Source: G016756615 sp050958605
GTDB lineage: Bacteria; Pseudomonadota; Alphaproteobacteria; Rhizobiales; Rhizobiaceae
DNA length: 64,000 bases
Direction of reading: 5' to 3'
Assembly: GCF_050958605.1 (NCBI RefSeq)
Contig: NZ_JBJHDO010000002.1
Coordinates: forward strand, 186,001-250,000
Shown here: positions 24,899-34,322 of the stretch, piece by piece
How the letters are laid out: each line of letters starts with the position of its first letter
How positions within the stretch are numbered: position 1 is the first letter of the stretch
Position numbers and translations under genes: made by a program
The notes under the pieces: model-generated
Told to the model about the DNA's origin: nothing
What the model saw: only the letters and a program-made list of their open reading frames with translations
Databases searched by the model: none

Positions 24899-26572
24899 TC
24901 ATATGCCCAGAGAAGCCTTGTAGAGCTTGATCTGGTTCTCCCGGCCGATCTGGTCGGTGATCTTCTCCCAGGCCGCGGCGATCGCATCCGCGCCTTCCTG
25001 GGCCGATTTGTACTGGCCGGCGAAGGTCTTGGCGAGTTCGTCCTCGGCTACGGAATAATACTGGAAGATGCCGGGAATGCGCGGTTCGATCGCGGCGTTC
25101 GGGTGATTGTAGGAATCCCGATTGGAGCCGAGATAGTCCTCGATATAGGCCCGGTCGTAGCCCGCTGCTTCCCATTCGTCGTAGTTGAAATGGGAGTTGC
25201 GGTAGGGCTGGAAGCCGGAGGGGTAGGCCGAGCACCAGAGCGAGAGATCTTTGCCGCCGAGATGCGCGGCGGCCGACCAGGCGGCCTTCTTCTTCTTTTC
25301 GTCGCCGTCGACGCGGGCCATCACGTAAACGCCCCAGCCGATATAGGCCATGTTGGGCGCGAAATTGGGTCCGGAGGCGAGCTTCTCCCAATCTCCCTTG
25401 CCATGGTTCCAGACATCGTCGGAGCCCGGCAGGATCGAGAAATTGGCGACGTCGCCGACGACGGAGGTGTCGGAGGTGCGGGCCATCGAGCCGACATCGC
25501 CCCACCAGCTCAAGGCCGAGCCGGTGCCGGCGAGGAACTGCTGGAAGGCGGTGGTGCCGGGATCGGCGTTGATCTGGTCCGGCGGTTGGGCGGCTATGAC
25601 GTCGAGCACGTCCTGGATGGCGCGCACGAAGGCGGGATTGTTCACGCGCGGCTTCATCGTGTCGGGGTCGAACAGCCAAGCCTTGTCGTCAGGATGCTTG
25701 GCATAGGCGGTGGCACGGCTTTCCAGGAAGTAGAAGCCGAACCCGCCCCAGCCCTTGAGCGGGTCGAGATAGCCATAGGCGTCGAGGCCGGTCAGCGGAT
25801 CCTTCTTTCCCTTCAGGAATTTCGTGGCTGCCTGCATCTCCTGCCAGGTCGTGGGAACCTTCCACTCGCCCTGGTTGCCTTCGGACTTCCAGGCAGCCGC
25901 GAGATCGGCATTCTCGAAAATGTCCTTGCGGAAGCTCAGCGTATGACAATCGCCGTCGATCGAGATGCGATAGGTCTTGCCTTCCCAGGTGCCGACCGGC
26001 GCTTTGAGATAGCCGACATAGTCGTCCATCTCGATCAGGCTCTTCACCCAGTCGGGCATCTCCGAGGCGAGGCCCTTGCCACAGACGTCGCCCTCGAAGG
26101 GCGCGCCCATCTCGATGATGTCGAAATCGACCGTTCCGGTCGCGATCGACTGCTGCAGGCGGGCGTTGTAGTCGGCCTGGGCGAGGTCGATCCAGTTGAT
26201 CTTGGCCCCGGTATAGGCTTCCCACGGCTTCAGGAAGCCGCGGAACAGGAAGTTGTGAAGGTTCTGGTTGTTGAGCCCCATGAAGGTGAGCTCGACGCCG
26301 GCGAATTCGCCTTCCTTCACCGTGGACTTGGTGCCGGCCAGGCACATTTCGCCGACCTTCTGCCAGTCCGCGTCGGTCGGAGACCCCTTGCCGACGCCCG
26401 GGATCTTGAGGATTTCGGCGCGCAGATTGTCCTGCGTCCGCGCCTTCGGGGCAAGCACACCCAATCCGCTCGTCGCGCCGAGGGCCAGGGCAGAAACGCC
26501 GGCCGCGGCCTTCAGAACATTCCTGCGGCTGGCCTGCATGGCCATGAGCCGCTCGTACACATGCACTTTCAT
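24899..26572 (-). CDS. Extracellular sugar-binding protein, Tat signal
   Basis: A 557-residue family-1 solute-binding protein, larger than the usual 420-450 residues. Its N-terminus carries a twin-arginine motif and hydrophobic core (ASRRNVLKAAAGVSALALGA), so it is probably exported folded to the periplasm. GGGAGGAATTCC precedes the ATG at 26572. It heads the run binding protein-permease-permease-aldo/keto reductase. The sugar is not identifiable; the nearby ribokinase-like and FucU-like genes suggest a monosaccharide. Confidence 0.9.
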   Translation of the reverse strand: MKVHVYERLMAMQASRRNVLKAAAGVSALALGATSGLGVLAPKARTQDNLRAEILKIPGVGKGSPTDADWQKVGEMCLAGTKSTVKEGEFAGVELTFMGLNNQNLHNFLFRGFLKPWEAYTGAKINWIDLAQADYNARLQQSIATGTVDFDIIEMGAPFEGDVCGKGLASEMPDWVKSLIEMDDYVGYLKAPVGTWEGKTYRISIDGDCHTLSFRKDIFENADLAAAWKSEGNQGEWKVPTTWQEMQAATKFLKGKKDPLTGLDAYGYLDPLKGWGGFGFYFLESRATAYAKHPDDKAWLFDPDTMKPRVNNPAFVRAIQDVLDVIAAQPPDQINADPGTTAFQQFLAGTGSALSWWGDVGSMARTSDTSVVGDVANFSILPGSDDVWNHGKGDWEKLASGPNFAPNMAYIGWGVYVMARVDGDEKKKKAAWSAAAHLGGKDLSLWCSAYPSGFQPYRNSHFNYDEWEAAGYDRAYIEDYLGSNRDSYNHPNAAIEPRIPGIFQYYSVAEDELAKTFAGQYKSAQEGADAIAAAWEKITDQIGRENQIKLYKASLGI

Positions 26573-26993
26573 GGAATTCCTCCCTCGGAACCGGATGCCA
26601 TCCCGCCGATGTCGCGGTGGCATGGATCCGCGGCACCACGTTCGAGCCATGCATGCCCGGCTGCCCGACGGTTCTGTCGGCGTATACCCGAGCGTCGCAC
26701 CTCCTCCGGCCCGACACGCGAAGCCAGTATGCGGGCCAAAACTTTTTCGAGTCAACAAATCCGAGAGGGAGACGAAACGAACCTGCGGCGTATACGAAAC
26801 ACGGAACAGTTTTCGGCAATAACGCTGCGAAAACGAAAAACCTGCAGCATTGGGGTCGGTCTCGTGCCGTCGACGCGCGCAAGGCCCGATCGGACGAAAA
26901 AGCGAAGGTGGTCACGAGCGCGGTTGACATGACGGCCCGGCTCGTCTGTTCTTCCGTGGCGTCGCCCGGAGGAGAACTGCGGCGGGAGGAAGC
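26573..26993. promoter_or_regulatory. Divergent promoter region of the sugar locus
   Basis: This 421-bp region drives both the binding-protein operon and the ATPase operon. It contains an inverted repeat GTTTTCG (26809-26815) and CGAAAAC (26828-26834) with a 12-bp spacer, and a 10-bp direct repeat CGGCGTATAC (26678-26687 and 26786-26795). Either may be a regulator site; no regulator gene is adjacent. Confidence 0.4.
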
Positions 26994-28055
26994 ATGGCAA
27001 AGGTTTCGGTGCGCCAGGTGCGCAAAGCCTTCGGCGAAGTGGAGGTCATCCACGGCGTCGACATCGACATAGCCGATGGCGAGTTCGTGGTGCTGGTCGG
27101 GCCGTCCGGTTGCGGCAAGTCCACGTTGCTGCGGATGATCGCCGGGCTGGAAAGCATCAGCGGCGGGGCGATCTCGATCGGCGACCGCGTGGTCAATAAT
27201 CTTCCACCGTCCGAGCGCGACATCGCGATGGTGTTCCAGAACTACGCGCTCTATCCGCATATGAAGGTCAAGGACAACATGGCCTTCGCGCTGAGGCTGC
27301 GCAAGACGAGCCCGGCCGAGGTCGACAAGCGCATCAAGCAGGCGGCGGAAATCCTCGGCCTGGTGCCGTTCCTCGATCGCTATCCCCGACAATTGTCGGG
27401 TGGCCAGCGCCAGCGCGTGGCCATGGGCCGGGCCATTGTACGCGATCCCGAGGTCTTTCTGTTCGACGAACCGCTGTCCAATCTCGACGCCAAGCTCAGG
27501 GTGCAGATGCGCACCGAGATCAAGGAACTGCATCAGCGCCTGAAGACCACGACCGTCTATGTCACGCACGACCAGGTCGAGGCGATGACAATGGCCGACA
27601 AGATCGTCGTCATGCAGGACGGGCGGGTCGAGCAGATGGGCGCACCGCTCGAATTGTTCGATCGGCCGGTGAATACCTTCGTCGCGGGCTTCCTGGGCTC
27701 TCCGGCGATGAACATGCTCCAGGGCACCGTCGCGGGCGGAGCGACCCAGGCGGTCGAGGTGAACGGCACCCGTCTCGCCGTCGCGGGGCGCCACCAGGCC
27801 GCCGGAGAGGGGCAGCCGGTGATCTTCGGTATCAGGCCCGAGCATCTGGAACTGTCGGAAGAGGGTTTTCCGGCGCGCATCTCGGTGGTCGAGCCGACCG
27901 GCTCCGAAACCATGGTGTTCCTGCGTTTCGGGGAAAGCGACATGGTGGCGCTGTTTCGCGAACGCCATGATTTCAAGCCCGGCGATACGATCCGCCTGCG
28001 GCCTCGTCCCAACCATGTGCATCTGTTCGACGCGGCCAGCGCGCAGCGCATCTGA
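26994..28055 (+). CDS. Sugar ABC transporter ATPase, UgpC/MalK type
   Basis: A 353-residue ATPase for a CUT1-family importer. Walker A GPSGCGKST is at residues 36-44, signature LSGGQRQR near 132, Walker B VFLFDEPLSNLDAKL near 152 and the switch histidine in VYVTHDQVEAM; residues about 240-353 form the regulatory OB-type domain. It is divergent from the binding protein and permeases at 22539-26572, which lack their own ATPase, so they very likely work together. FucU-like and kinase genes follow. Confidence 0.92.
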   Translation: MAKVSVRQVRKAFGEVEVIHGVDIDIADGEFVVLVGPSGCGKSTLLRMIAGLESISGGAISIGDRVVNNLPPSERDIAMVFQNYALYPHMKVKDNMAFALRLRKTSPAEVDKRIKQAAEILGLVPFLDRYPRQLSGGQRQRVAMGRAIVRDPEVFLFDEPLSNLDAKLRVQMRTEIKELHQRLKTTTVYVTHDQVEAMTMADKIVVMQDGRVEQMGAPLELFDRPVNTFVAGFLGSPAMNMLQGTVAGGATQAVEVNGTRLAVAGRHQAAGEGQPVIFGIRPEHLELSEEGFPARISVVEPTGSETMVFLRFGESDMVALFRERHDFKPGDTIRLRPRPNHVHLFDAASAQRI

Positions 28056-28097
28056 TTGTGCCTCCGCACCGGCCGGTGCGGCGTTGGAGGGAAATTC

Positions 28098-28553
28098 ATG
28101 CTCAAGGGAATAAGCCCGCTTCTCAACGCCGACGTGCTCTACGCACTGAGGGCGATGGGACATGGCGACGACCTCATCATCTGCGACACCAACTTCCCGG
28201 CCGATTCGGTCGCCAGGCAGACGCGGCTCGGCCGGCTGCTCAGGATCGACAACGTGACCGCGGGAGAGGCCGCGGCGGCCATCCTGTCGCTCTATCCGCT
28301 CGACAGTTTCGTCGACGACGCGGCCGCGCGCATGGAGATCGTCGGCAATCCCACCGAGATCCCAGCGGTGCAGCAGGAAGTGCAGAGGGCGATCGACGCG
28401 GCGGAAGGCCGTTCCTGGCCGATGGTCGGTGTCGAGCGCTACGCCTTCTATGAACGCGCCAAACAGGCCTATTGTGTCGTTCAGACAGGCGAGCGCCGCT
28501 TCTATGGATGCTTCGCGCTGCGTAAGGGCGTAATTGCGCCGGATGCCGCATGA
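28098..28553 (+). CDS. RbsD/FucU family sugar mutarotase
   Basis: A 151-residue protein of the RbsD/FucU family, which interconverts anomers of free sugars before phosphorylation or isomerisation. The N-terminal block KGISPLLNADVLYALRAMGH, with GDDLIICDTNFPADS, is the FucU-like signature. The start at 28098 follows GGAGGGAAATTC. Its end overlaps the kinase gene by four bases (ATGA), so anomer preparation and phosphorylation are coupled. Confidence 0.88.
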   Translation: MLKGISPLLNADVLYALRAMGHGDDLIICDTNFPADSVARQTRLGRLLRIDNVTAGEAAAAILSLYPLDSFVDDAAARMEIVGNPTEIPAVQQEVQRAIDAAEGRSWPMVGVERYAFYERAKQAYCVVQTGERRFYGCFALRKGVIAPDAA

Positions 28554-29479
28554 GCGGCTCGCCGATCGTCATCCTCGGCGTGTTCGTCGCCGACACCGCT
28601 TATCGGGCGACGCGACAGCCGCGCATCGGCGAGACCGTCCTTGGAACCGCCTTCAAGCTTGGCCCCGGCGGCAAAGGTTCCAATCAGGCCGTGGCTGCGG
28701 GACGGCTCGGCGGCAATGTCAGCTTCATCACCAGGCTCGGACGTGACGCCTTCGCCGAGATGGCGGTCACGACCTGGACGGAGGCCGGGGTGAAGCCCGT
28801 CGTCATCGAAACGCCGGAAAGCTATACGGGCGCGGCCTATATCTTCGTGGAGGAAGAGAGCGGCGACAACGCCATCATCGTTTCTCCGGGCGCGGCCATG
28901 CTGATTTCTGCCGCCGACATCGAAGCCAATGCCGAACTGATCCGCTCGGCCGGGATTTTCGTGACGCAACTCGAGCAGCCGATCGACGCCGCCCGACGGG
29001 GCCTGGCCATAGCGCGCGGCGCCGACGTGACGACGATCCTCAATCCGGCGCCGGGCACGACGTTGCCCGACGACATTTTCCCACAGTGTCATTACCTCAC
29101 CCCGAACGAGATGGAGGCCGAGGCGCTGACCGGCATCGCCGTCGATTCCATCGACAGCGCTCGTCGTGCGGCCGACACCCTGTTGGGAAAAGGTGCCGGG
29201 GCTGTCATCGTCACGCTCGGTGAAAAAGGTGCGCTGTTCCACACCGCCTCGCAGTCGGAACATGTGCCGGCCTTTGTCGTGGGCCCCGTCGTGGAAACGA
29301 CCGGGGCGGGTGACGCCTTCAACGGCGGTTTCGCCTTCGCGCTGGCGCGCGGTCTGACCGGGATCGAGGCCGTTCGCTTCGCCTGCGCGGTGGCTGGCAT
29401 CTCCGTGACCCGGCACGGCACCGCCCCCTCCATGCCGAGCCTGACGGAAGTGGAGCAGGTGCTGAGCCGATTCGAATAG
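28550..29479 (+). CDS. Ribokinase-like PfkB sugar kinase
   Basis: A 309-residue PfkB-family kinase. The sugar-binding GPGGKGSNQA is near residues 38-47 and the catalytic TTGAGDAFNGG near 252-262. Both match ribokinase closely, and the FucU-like mutarotase gene overlaps it. The pair suggests that the imported sugar is ribose or a similar pentose phosphorylated at C5. The transporter is a CUT1 type, not the usual ribose CUT2 type, so the sugar may differ. Confidence 0.88.
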   Translation: MSGSPIVILGVFVADTAYRATRQPRIGETVLGTAFKLGPGGKGSNQAVAAGRLGGNVSFITRLGRDAFAEMAVTTWTEAGVKPVVIETPESYTGAAYIFVEEESGDNAIIVSPGAAMLISAADIEANAELIRSAGIFVTQLEQPIDAARRGLAIARGADVTTILNPAPGTTLPDDIFPQCHYLTPNEMEAEALTGIAVDSIDSARRAADTLLGKGAGAVIVTLGEKGALFHTASQSEHVPAFVVGPVVETTGAGDAFNGGFAFALARGLTGIEAVRFACAVAGISVTRHGTAPSMPSLTEVEQVLSRFE

Positions 29480-29562
29480 AGGTCGGAATCGTCTCGGCAC
29501 GACCGGGACCGAACGAGGCCACAACCTCGTTCGATAGCCGTCAAAAAGGATCTTCGTGTCGT

Positions 29563-31152
29563 TCAGTGCCCGCCGCCACCTCCGGCCGCCGCGGGCGGCT
29601 TGCGCATGAGCATGGCGAAGACCGCCAGTGAGGCGAAGAGCACCGTCAGCAGATAGAAGACGTCGATGAAGGACATGAGCGTCGCCTGCTGGGCGACCAT
29701 GCCACTCAGCTTCGACAGCGCGGCGGTCGGGCCATCGAGACCGTGCGACTGGAAGTTCCGTGTCATGTCGTCCAGCTTCTTGACGGCTTCCGGATTGGCC
29801 CAGGTCACATGTTCGGCAAGCCTGCCGTAGTGGAAGTCGTTGCGCCGGATGAGAACCGTGTTGATGACGGCCAGGCCGACCGCGCCGCCGAGATTGCGCG
29901 TCAGGTTGAAGAGACCCGAAGCGTTCTTCAGCCGGTCATGCGGCAAGGTTCCGAGCGCCAGATTGTTGATCGGCACCATGCACAGCATCAGCGACATACC
30001 GCGCAGGATCTGCGGGAGGAGCAATTCGTAGAAATCCCAGTCGGCGGTGAGATGGGTGAGCTGCCACGTGCCGGCCGCGAAGCCGAGGAAACCCACCATC
30101 ATCATGGCGCGCAGGTCCATGCGCGTCGACAGGAAGCCGGCAAGCGGCGCGGTGATGAACATTGCGAGGCCGGAGACGAACAGGGCCTCGCCGATCATCA
30201 GGGAATCGTAGCCGCGGATCTGACCGAGGAAGAGCGGGTAGAGATAGGTCAGGCCGTAGAGGCCTATGCCCATGGTGAAGGAGAAGACCGAGCCGAAGGC
30301 AAAGTTCACATTGGTGAAGGCGCGCAGGTCGACGATCGGCTCCTCCTGTGTGAAGACGCGGTAGAAGAAGACGATGGCGCCGATGGCGAGCACGATCGAG
30401 AAGACCAAGACGGTCTCGTCCTGCATCCAGTCGTTGCGCGGGCCTTCCTCGAGCACATATTCGAGCGAGCCGAGAAAGGCCGCCATGCCGATCAAACCCC
30501 ACCAGTCGAACTTAGAGAGCAGGTCCCGCTCCGGCCTGTCAAAATCGATCAGCGTCCAGGCCGCTATGGTGACGAAGACGCCGGGCACCACGTTGATCAG
30601 GAACAGCCAGTGCCAGGACATTGCGTGGCTGATATAGCCGCCGACCGTCGGACCGATCGTCGGCGCGAGCGTGGCGACGAGACCGATCATCGGCGACACC
30701 ACCGCGCGGCGCGACGGCGGAAAGATCGTGAAGGCAGCAGCGAAGACGCTAGGGATCATGCCGCCACCGATGAAACCCTGGATCGCCCGGTAGACGATCA
30801 TCTGTTCGATGCTGGTGGCGGTGGCGCAGAGTGCGCTCGCGAGTGTGAAACCGGCTGCGGAAACCGCGAAGAGGACCCGTGTCGAAAGCAGGCGCGCCAG
30901 GAAGCCCGACAGCGGGATCATGACGACCTCCGCGATCAGATACGAGGTCTGCACCCAGGAGATCTCGTCGGAGCTGGCGCTCAAGCCCGCCTGAATCTCG
31001 GTGAGGGACGCCGACACGATCTGGATGTCGAGAATCGCCATGAACATGCCGAACACCATCGCCAGGAAGGCGACGATGCGGCGCGTGCTCGGCAGCGCGT
31101 CCTCGGAAGGAGCAGGGCGTGCGGGAATGGCTGCGGTCGTGGCGGTGGCCAT
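29563..31152 (-). CDS. Multidrug efflux MFS transporter, DHA2/EmrB type
   Basis: A 529-residue transporter with about 14 predicted helices. The first helix contains FGMFMAILDIQIVSASLTEIQ, the D1 motif of EmrB-type proteins, and the motif C region GPTVGGYI is present. It should form a tripartite export system with the membrane-fusion protein encoded 16 bp upstream. GGAGGCTCGCC precedes the ATG at 31152. The drug or compound is unknown. Confidence 0.92.
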   Translation of the reverse strand: MATATTAAIPARPAPSEDALPSTRRIVAFLAMVFGMFMAILDIQIVSASLTEIQAGLSASSDEISWVQTSYLIAEVVMIPLSGFLARLLSTRVLFAVSAAGFTLASALCATATSIEQMIVYRAIQGFIGGGMIPSVFAAAFTIFPPSRRAVVSPMIGLVATLAPTIGPTVGGYISHAMSWHWLFLINVVPGVFVTIAAWTLIDFDRPERDLLSKFDWWGLIGMAAFLGSLEYVLEEGPRNDWMQDETVLVFSIVLAIGAIVFFYRVFTQEEPIVDLRAFTNVNFAFGSVFSFTMGIGLYGLTYLYPLFLGQIRGYDSLMIGEALFVSGLAMFITAPLAGFLSTRMDLRAMMMVGFLGFAAGTWQLTHLTADWDFYELLLPQILRGMSLMLCMVPINNLALGTLPHDRLKNASGLFNLTRNLGGAVGLAVINTVLIRRNDFHYGRLAEHVTWANPEAVKKLDDMTRNFQSHGLDGPTAALSKLSGMVAQQATLMSFIDVFYLLTVLFASLAVFAMLMRKPPAAAGGGGGH

Positions 31153-31168
31153 GGCGAGCCTCCAGCGC

Positions 31169-32380
31169 TCAGTAGAGGCTCGCGGTCTTTGCTGCCGGCG
31201 CGGTCCGGCTGTCGACTTCGACGACAACGGAGAGGCCGGCGCGCAGCTTGCCCGAAGCCAGCGCGTTCTCGGAAAGATCGATGCGAACCGGCACGCGCTG
31301 CACGATCTTGGTGAAGTTGCCGGTGGCATTTTCCGGGGGAAGCAGCGAGAAGACCGCGCCGGAGGCCGGAGCCAGCGACGAGACCGTGCCCTCGAAAGCG
31401 ATGTCGTCGACGGCGTCGACCGATAGCTTCACCTTCTCGCCGGGCACGAGCTTGGCAAGCTGTGTCTCCTTGAAATTGGCGACGACGTAAAGCTTGTTCA
31501 GCGGCACGACCACCGCGAGCTTCTGACCCGGCGAGACGAGATCGCCCTGTTCGACGGCGCGATTGCCGACGACGCCGTCATAAGGTGCACGCAGGACGGT
31601 GAAGGAGAGGTCGCGCGCGGCCTTGTCTCGGGCAAGCTCGAGGTTCTGCAAGGTGGACTGGGCTTCCTGATACTGCGCCTCCAGCACGCCGATGTTGGCT
31701 TTGGCGCTCGCGATCTGCGCGTCTGCGCCCGTCAGCGCCGCATCGGCCTGCTCAACGGCGGTTTGTGCGTCGTCGAGTTGGGCCTGCGTCGCCACATGGG
31801 TTTTCAACAGTTGTGCCGTGCGGTCGGCCGTGCGCCGCGCGTTGTTCGCGGCGGCCACGGCCGACGTCTTTTGCGCCTCGGCCTGGCCCAGTGCGGCGCG
31901 CGCGGCTTCGGCCTGGGCCTTGATGCGCTCCAGCGTCTTGTTCTGGACGTCGATCTGCGCCTGGGCTTGGTCGAAAGCAATGCGGTAGTCGCCATCGTCG
32001 ATGGTTACGATGGGATCGCCGGCCTTGACGAATTGGTTCTCCGCGGCGTCGAGGCGCGCGACATAGCCGGTGATCTTCGGCGTGACGTAAGCCATGTCGG
32101 CCTGGACGTAGGCGTCATCCGTCGAGATCATGAAGCGGCCTTCCGTCCAGTAGCCGTATCCGTACCAGCCCCCGCCTGCCACCAAAGCCATGACCACGAG
32201 CGGCAACAGGAAGGACTTGGCCGACCTCTTTTTGGGGGCAGGCGCCTCGGCACGTGGTGGTGCCGGCGGTTCCGCGACCGGAGCCGTCCTGTCCACTTCC
32301 TGTTCCGTCTTCATGGACGGCACGCTGTGCAAGGGGGTGATGGCAGCCGTTTCAGGCTTGGATGCGACGCGCGTGGACAT
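31169..32380 (-). CDS. Efflux membrane-fusion protein, HlyD/EmrA type
   Basis: A 403-residue periplasmic adaptor. A proline-rich cytoplasmic tail (residues 1-50) precedes one membrane anchor (FLLPLVVMALVAGGGWYGYGY), then the lipoyl-like half ISTDDAYVQADMAYVTPKITG, a long alpha-hairpin rich in alanine and glutamine, and the beta domain LRAPYDGVVGNRAVEQGD. It partners the MFS pump. The start at 32380 lies 20 bp from a palindromic operator, with the TetR gene divergent. Confidence 0.92.
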   Translation of the reverse strand: MSTRVASKPETAAITPLHSVPSMKTEQEVDRTAPVAEPPAPPRAEAPAPKKRSAKSFLLPLVVMALVAGGGWYGYGYWTEGRFMISTDDAYVQADMAYVTPKITGYVARLDAAENQFVKAGDPIVTIDDGDYRIAFDQAQAQIDVQNKTLERIKAQAEAARAALGQAEAQKTSAVAAANNARRTADRTAQLLKTHVATQAQLDDAQTAVEQADAALTGADAQIASAKANIGVLEAQYQEAQSTLQNLELARDKAARDLSFTVLRAPYDGVVGNRAVEQGDLVSPGQKLAVVVPLNKLYVVANFKETQLAKLVPGEKVKLSVDAVDDIAFEGTVSSLAPASGAVFSLLPPENATGNFTKIVQRVPVRIDLSENALASGKLRAGLSVVVEVDSRTAPAAKTASLY

Positions 32381-32399
32381 GACTGAACTTCCTAGATTA

Positions 32400-32476
32400 A
32401 ACCGAACCGTTCGGTTCGACTTGACGTAGCGTATGGGAGGGGGCATATCAAGAGGCAATCGAACCGATTGGTTCGA
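32400..32476. promoter_or_regulatory. Two palindromic operators between the efflux and TetR genes
   Basis: Site 1 (32400-32416) is AACCGAA-CCG-TTCGGTT with perfect 7-bp arms. Site 2 (32459-32476) is TCGAACC-GATT-GGTTCGA, also with perfect 7-bp arms. Both contain CGAACCG. They lie in the 113-bp divergent promoter and are the natural targets of the adjacent TetR repressor. Confidence 0.7.
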
Positions 32477-32493
32477 AAAAAATAGAGGAAACG

Positions 32494-33192
32494 ATGGGCA
32501 CCGAATCCAGGGAGATCGCGTCTTCAATCGAGGCGGGGGATGAGGCGCCGGATTGCCTTCGACGCGGGCGCCCGGCAGCGGGGCAAGACCCGATCAAGCG
32601 CCGGCAGATCCTTGACGGCGCACGGCGTGTCTTCATCAATATGGGCTTCGATGCAGCCTCGATGAACGACATCACGCGCGAAGCCGGCGTTTCGAAGGGT
32701 ACGATCTACGTCTATTTCCAGAACAAGGAAGACCTGTTCGAGGCGTTGATCGAGGAAGAACGTCGGTCGATCTTCGCCAATCTCTACGACGCCCTCGAAC
32801 ATGACGGAGGTTTACGCGAAACCCTCATCGCCTATGGCGTGGCGTTGGCCAAAAAGGTCACGGCGCCGACGGTGCTGCGGGCGCAGCGCACGGTCATCGG
32901 CATCTGCGAGCGCATGCCGGAAGTCGGGATGCGCTTTTACGAGCGCGGGCCCAAGCGCGGCCACGACAAGCTGATGGCATTCCTTGCCCGTGCCGTCGAA
33001 GCGGGGAAGCTTTCCATTCCCGACATCGACCTTGCGGCCTACCAGTTCGGCGATCTCTGCACCTCGCGGATCTTCCGCCAATGCCTGTTCGGCTATCGGA
33101 CGACTACCCCGAGCGAGGAGGAGATTCGGCAGATCGTGACCGCCGGCGTCGATCTCTTCATGAAGGCCTACGCCGCCGAGGTCTCACCGTAG
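32494..33192 (+). CDS. TetR family regulator of the efflux pair
   Basis: A 232-residue TetR/AcrR repressor. The N-terminal DNA-binding domain (residues about 33-80) has the standard pattern RRQILDGARRVFINMGFDAA and VSKGTIYVYFQNKEDLFEAL; the rest is an all-helical ligand-binding domain of the type found near efflux genes. A polar extension of about 30 residues precedes the domain. AGAGGAAACG sits before the ATG. It is divergent from the EmrA/EmrB genes and probably represses them and itself. Confidence 0.9.
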   Translation: MGTESREIASSIEAGDEAPDCLRRGRPAAGQDPIKRRQILDGARRVFINMGFDAASMNDITREAGVSKGTIYVYFQNKEDLFEALIEEERRSIFANLYDALEHDGGLRETLIAYGVALAKKVTAPTVLRAQRTVIGICERMPEVGMRFYERGPKRGHDKLMAFLARAVEAGKLSIPDIDLAAYQFGDLCTSRIFRQCLFGYRTTTPSEEEIRQIVTAGVDLFMKAYAAEVSP

Positions 33193-33264
33193 GTTCATGT
33201 CTCGACCGAACAGGACGAACAAAAGCTCGTTCCGATCGTTTGGTTGGCAACAGGAACCTTGAAC

Positions 33265-34224
33265 ATGAGCGTTGATGACGCGGCCCGCGGCCGCAACGCA
33301 GATTCGCCCTCGCAGATGACGTGGCGCGGCTGGCGCGACGTGTTCTGGCGGGTGTGGAAAGAGGCGGACGAAGACCGGCTCATGCTGATCGCTGCCGGAG
33401 CCACCTATTACCTGCTGCTGGCCTTGTTTCCTGCCCTGGCGGCCTTTGTTTCCCTCTACGGCTTTTTCGCGAACCCGTTGACGATCGCGAACCACCTGTC
33501 CTATCTGGCCGGCCTGCTGCCGGAAGACGGTATCGATATCATCCGCGAACAACTCGACACGCTGGCCGCGAAAAGCGACAGGACACTGAGCCTCGGCTTT
33601 CTCGTCGCCTTCGCCATCGCCTTCTGGAGCGCCAACAGCGGGATCAAAGCGCTCTTCGAGGCGATGAATATCGTCTACGACGAACGCGAGAAACGCAGCT
33701 TCCTTGCCCTCAACCTGATTGCGGTCCTGTTCACTTTCGGGGCCATGGCGGTCGGTTTCGTGCTCATCACCGCCATCGGCATCGTTCCCGCGGCGCTCGC
33801 CCTGCTGAATCTCGGTGATCAAGCCGATCTTGTCATACGGCTGGCGCGGTGGCCGCTGATCGTGCTGCTGCTCGCCGTGGGCATCTCCCTGATCTATCGG
33901 TATGGACCCAGCCGTGAGAGAGCGAAGTGGCGCTGGGTTACCTGGGGAGGAGCGTTGGCCACGATCGCTTGGCTCGTCGTGTCGATCGGCTTCTCGTTTT
34001 ATCTGGAGAACTTTGCCCAATACAACGTCACCTATGGGTCCTTGGGGGCCGTGGTCGGGTTCATGATCTGGACCTGGCTTTCCGTCCTGGTGCTGCTTGT
34101 CGGAGGCGAACTGAATTCGGAGATGGAACATCAGACCGCCGTCGATTCGACGACCGGGCCGCCCGAACCGATGGGGCAGCGCGGCGCGGTGATGGCCGAC
34201 ACGCTCGGCGAGCCCGCCGACTGA
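33265..34224 (+). CDS. YihY/BrkB family membrane protein
   Basis: A 319-residue inner-membrane protein with about six helices, including the conserved AAGATYYLLLALFPALAAFV and WSANSGIKALFEAMNIVYDE segments of the YihY/BrkB family. The family name comes from Bordetella serum resistance, but most members have no proven role. The ATG at 33265 with AGGAACC upstream is preferred over a TTG at 33244. It stands alone between the TetR and MarR genes. Confidence 0.88.
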   Translation: MSVDDAARGRNADSPSQMTWRGWRDVFWRVWKEADEDRLMLIAAGATYYLLLALFPALAAFVSLYGFFANPLTIANHLSYLAGLLPEDGIDIIREQLDTLAAKSDRTLSLGFLVAFAIAFWSANSGIKALFEAMNIVYDEREKRSFLALNLIAVLFTFGAMAVGFVLITAIGIVPAALALLNLGDQADLVIRLARWPLIVLLLAVGISLIYRYGPSRERAKWRWVTWGGALATIAWLVVSIGFSFYLENFAQYNVTYGSLGAVVGFMIWTWLSVLVLLVGGELNSEMEHQTAVDSTTGPPEPMGQRGAVMADTLGEPAD

Positions 34225-34267
34225 ACGGCGCTTGCGATTTTCCTTGATGTTGCGTCATAACCAGCTA

Positions 34268-34281
34268 CTTCAAGCTTGAAG
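34268..34281. promoter_or_regulatory. Perfect 14-bp palindrome upstream of the MarR gene
   Basis: CTTCAAGCTTGAAG is a perfect palindrome 42 bp before the MarR start and 44 bp after the preceding stop, a position expected for an autoregulatory operator. Nearly the same core occurs at 38123-38136 and 57354-57367, upstream of the anthraniloyl-CoA genes. Confidence 0.6.
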
Positions 34282-34322
34282 GAATTTGGGCCTGCCCCCT
34301 TGGGTGGGCCGGGAGAGACGGC

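Noticed and set aside
25689..28163. Open frame of over 800 codons on the minus strand
   Set aside because: It overlaps the ATPase, the divergent promoter region and the binding-protein gene out of frame, and encodes no recognisable protein.
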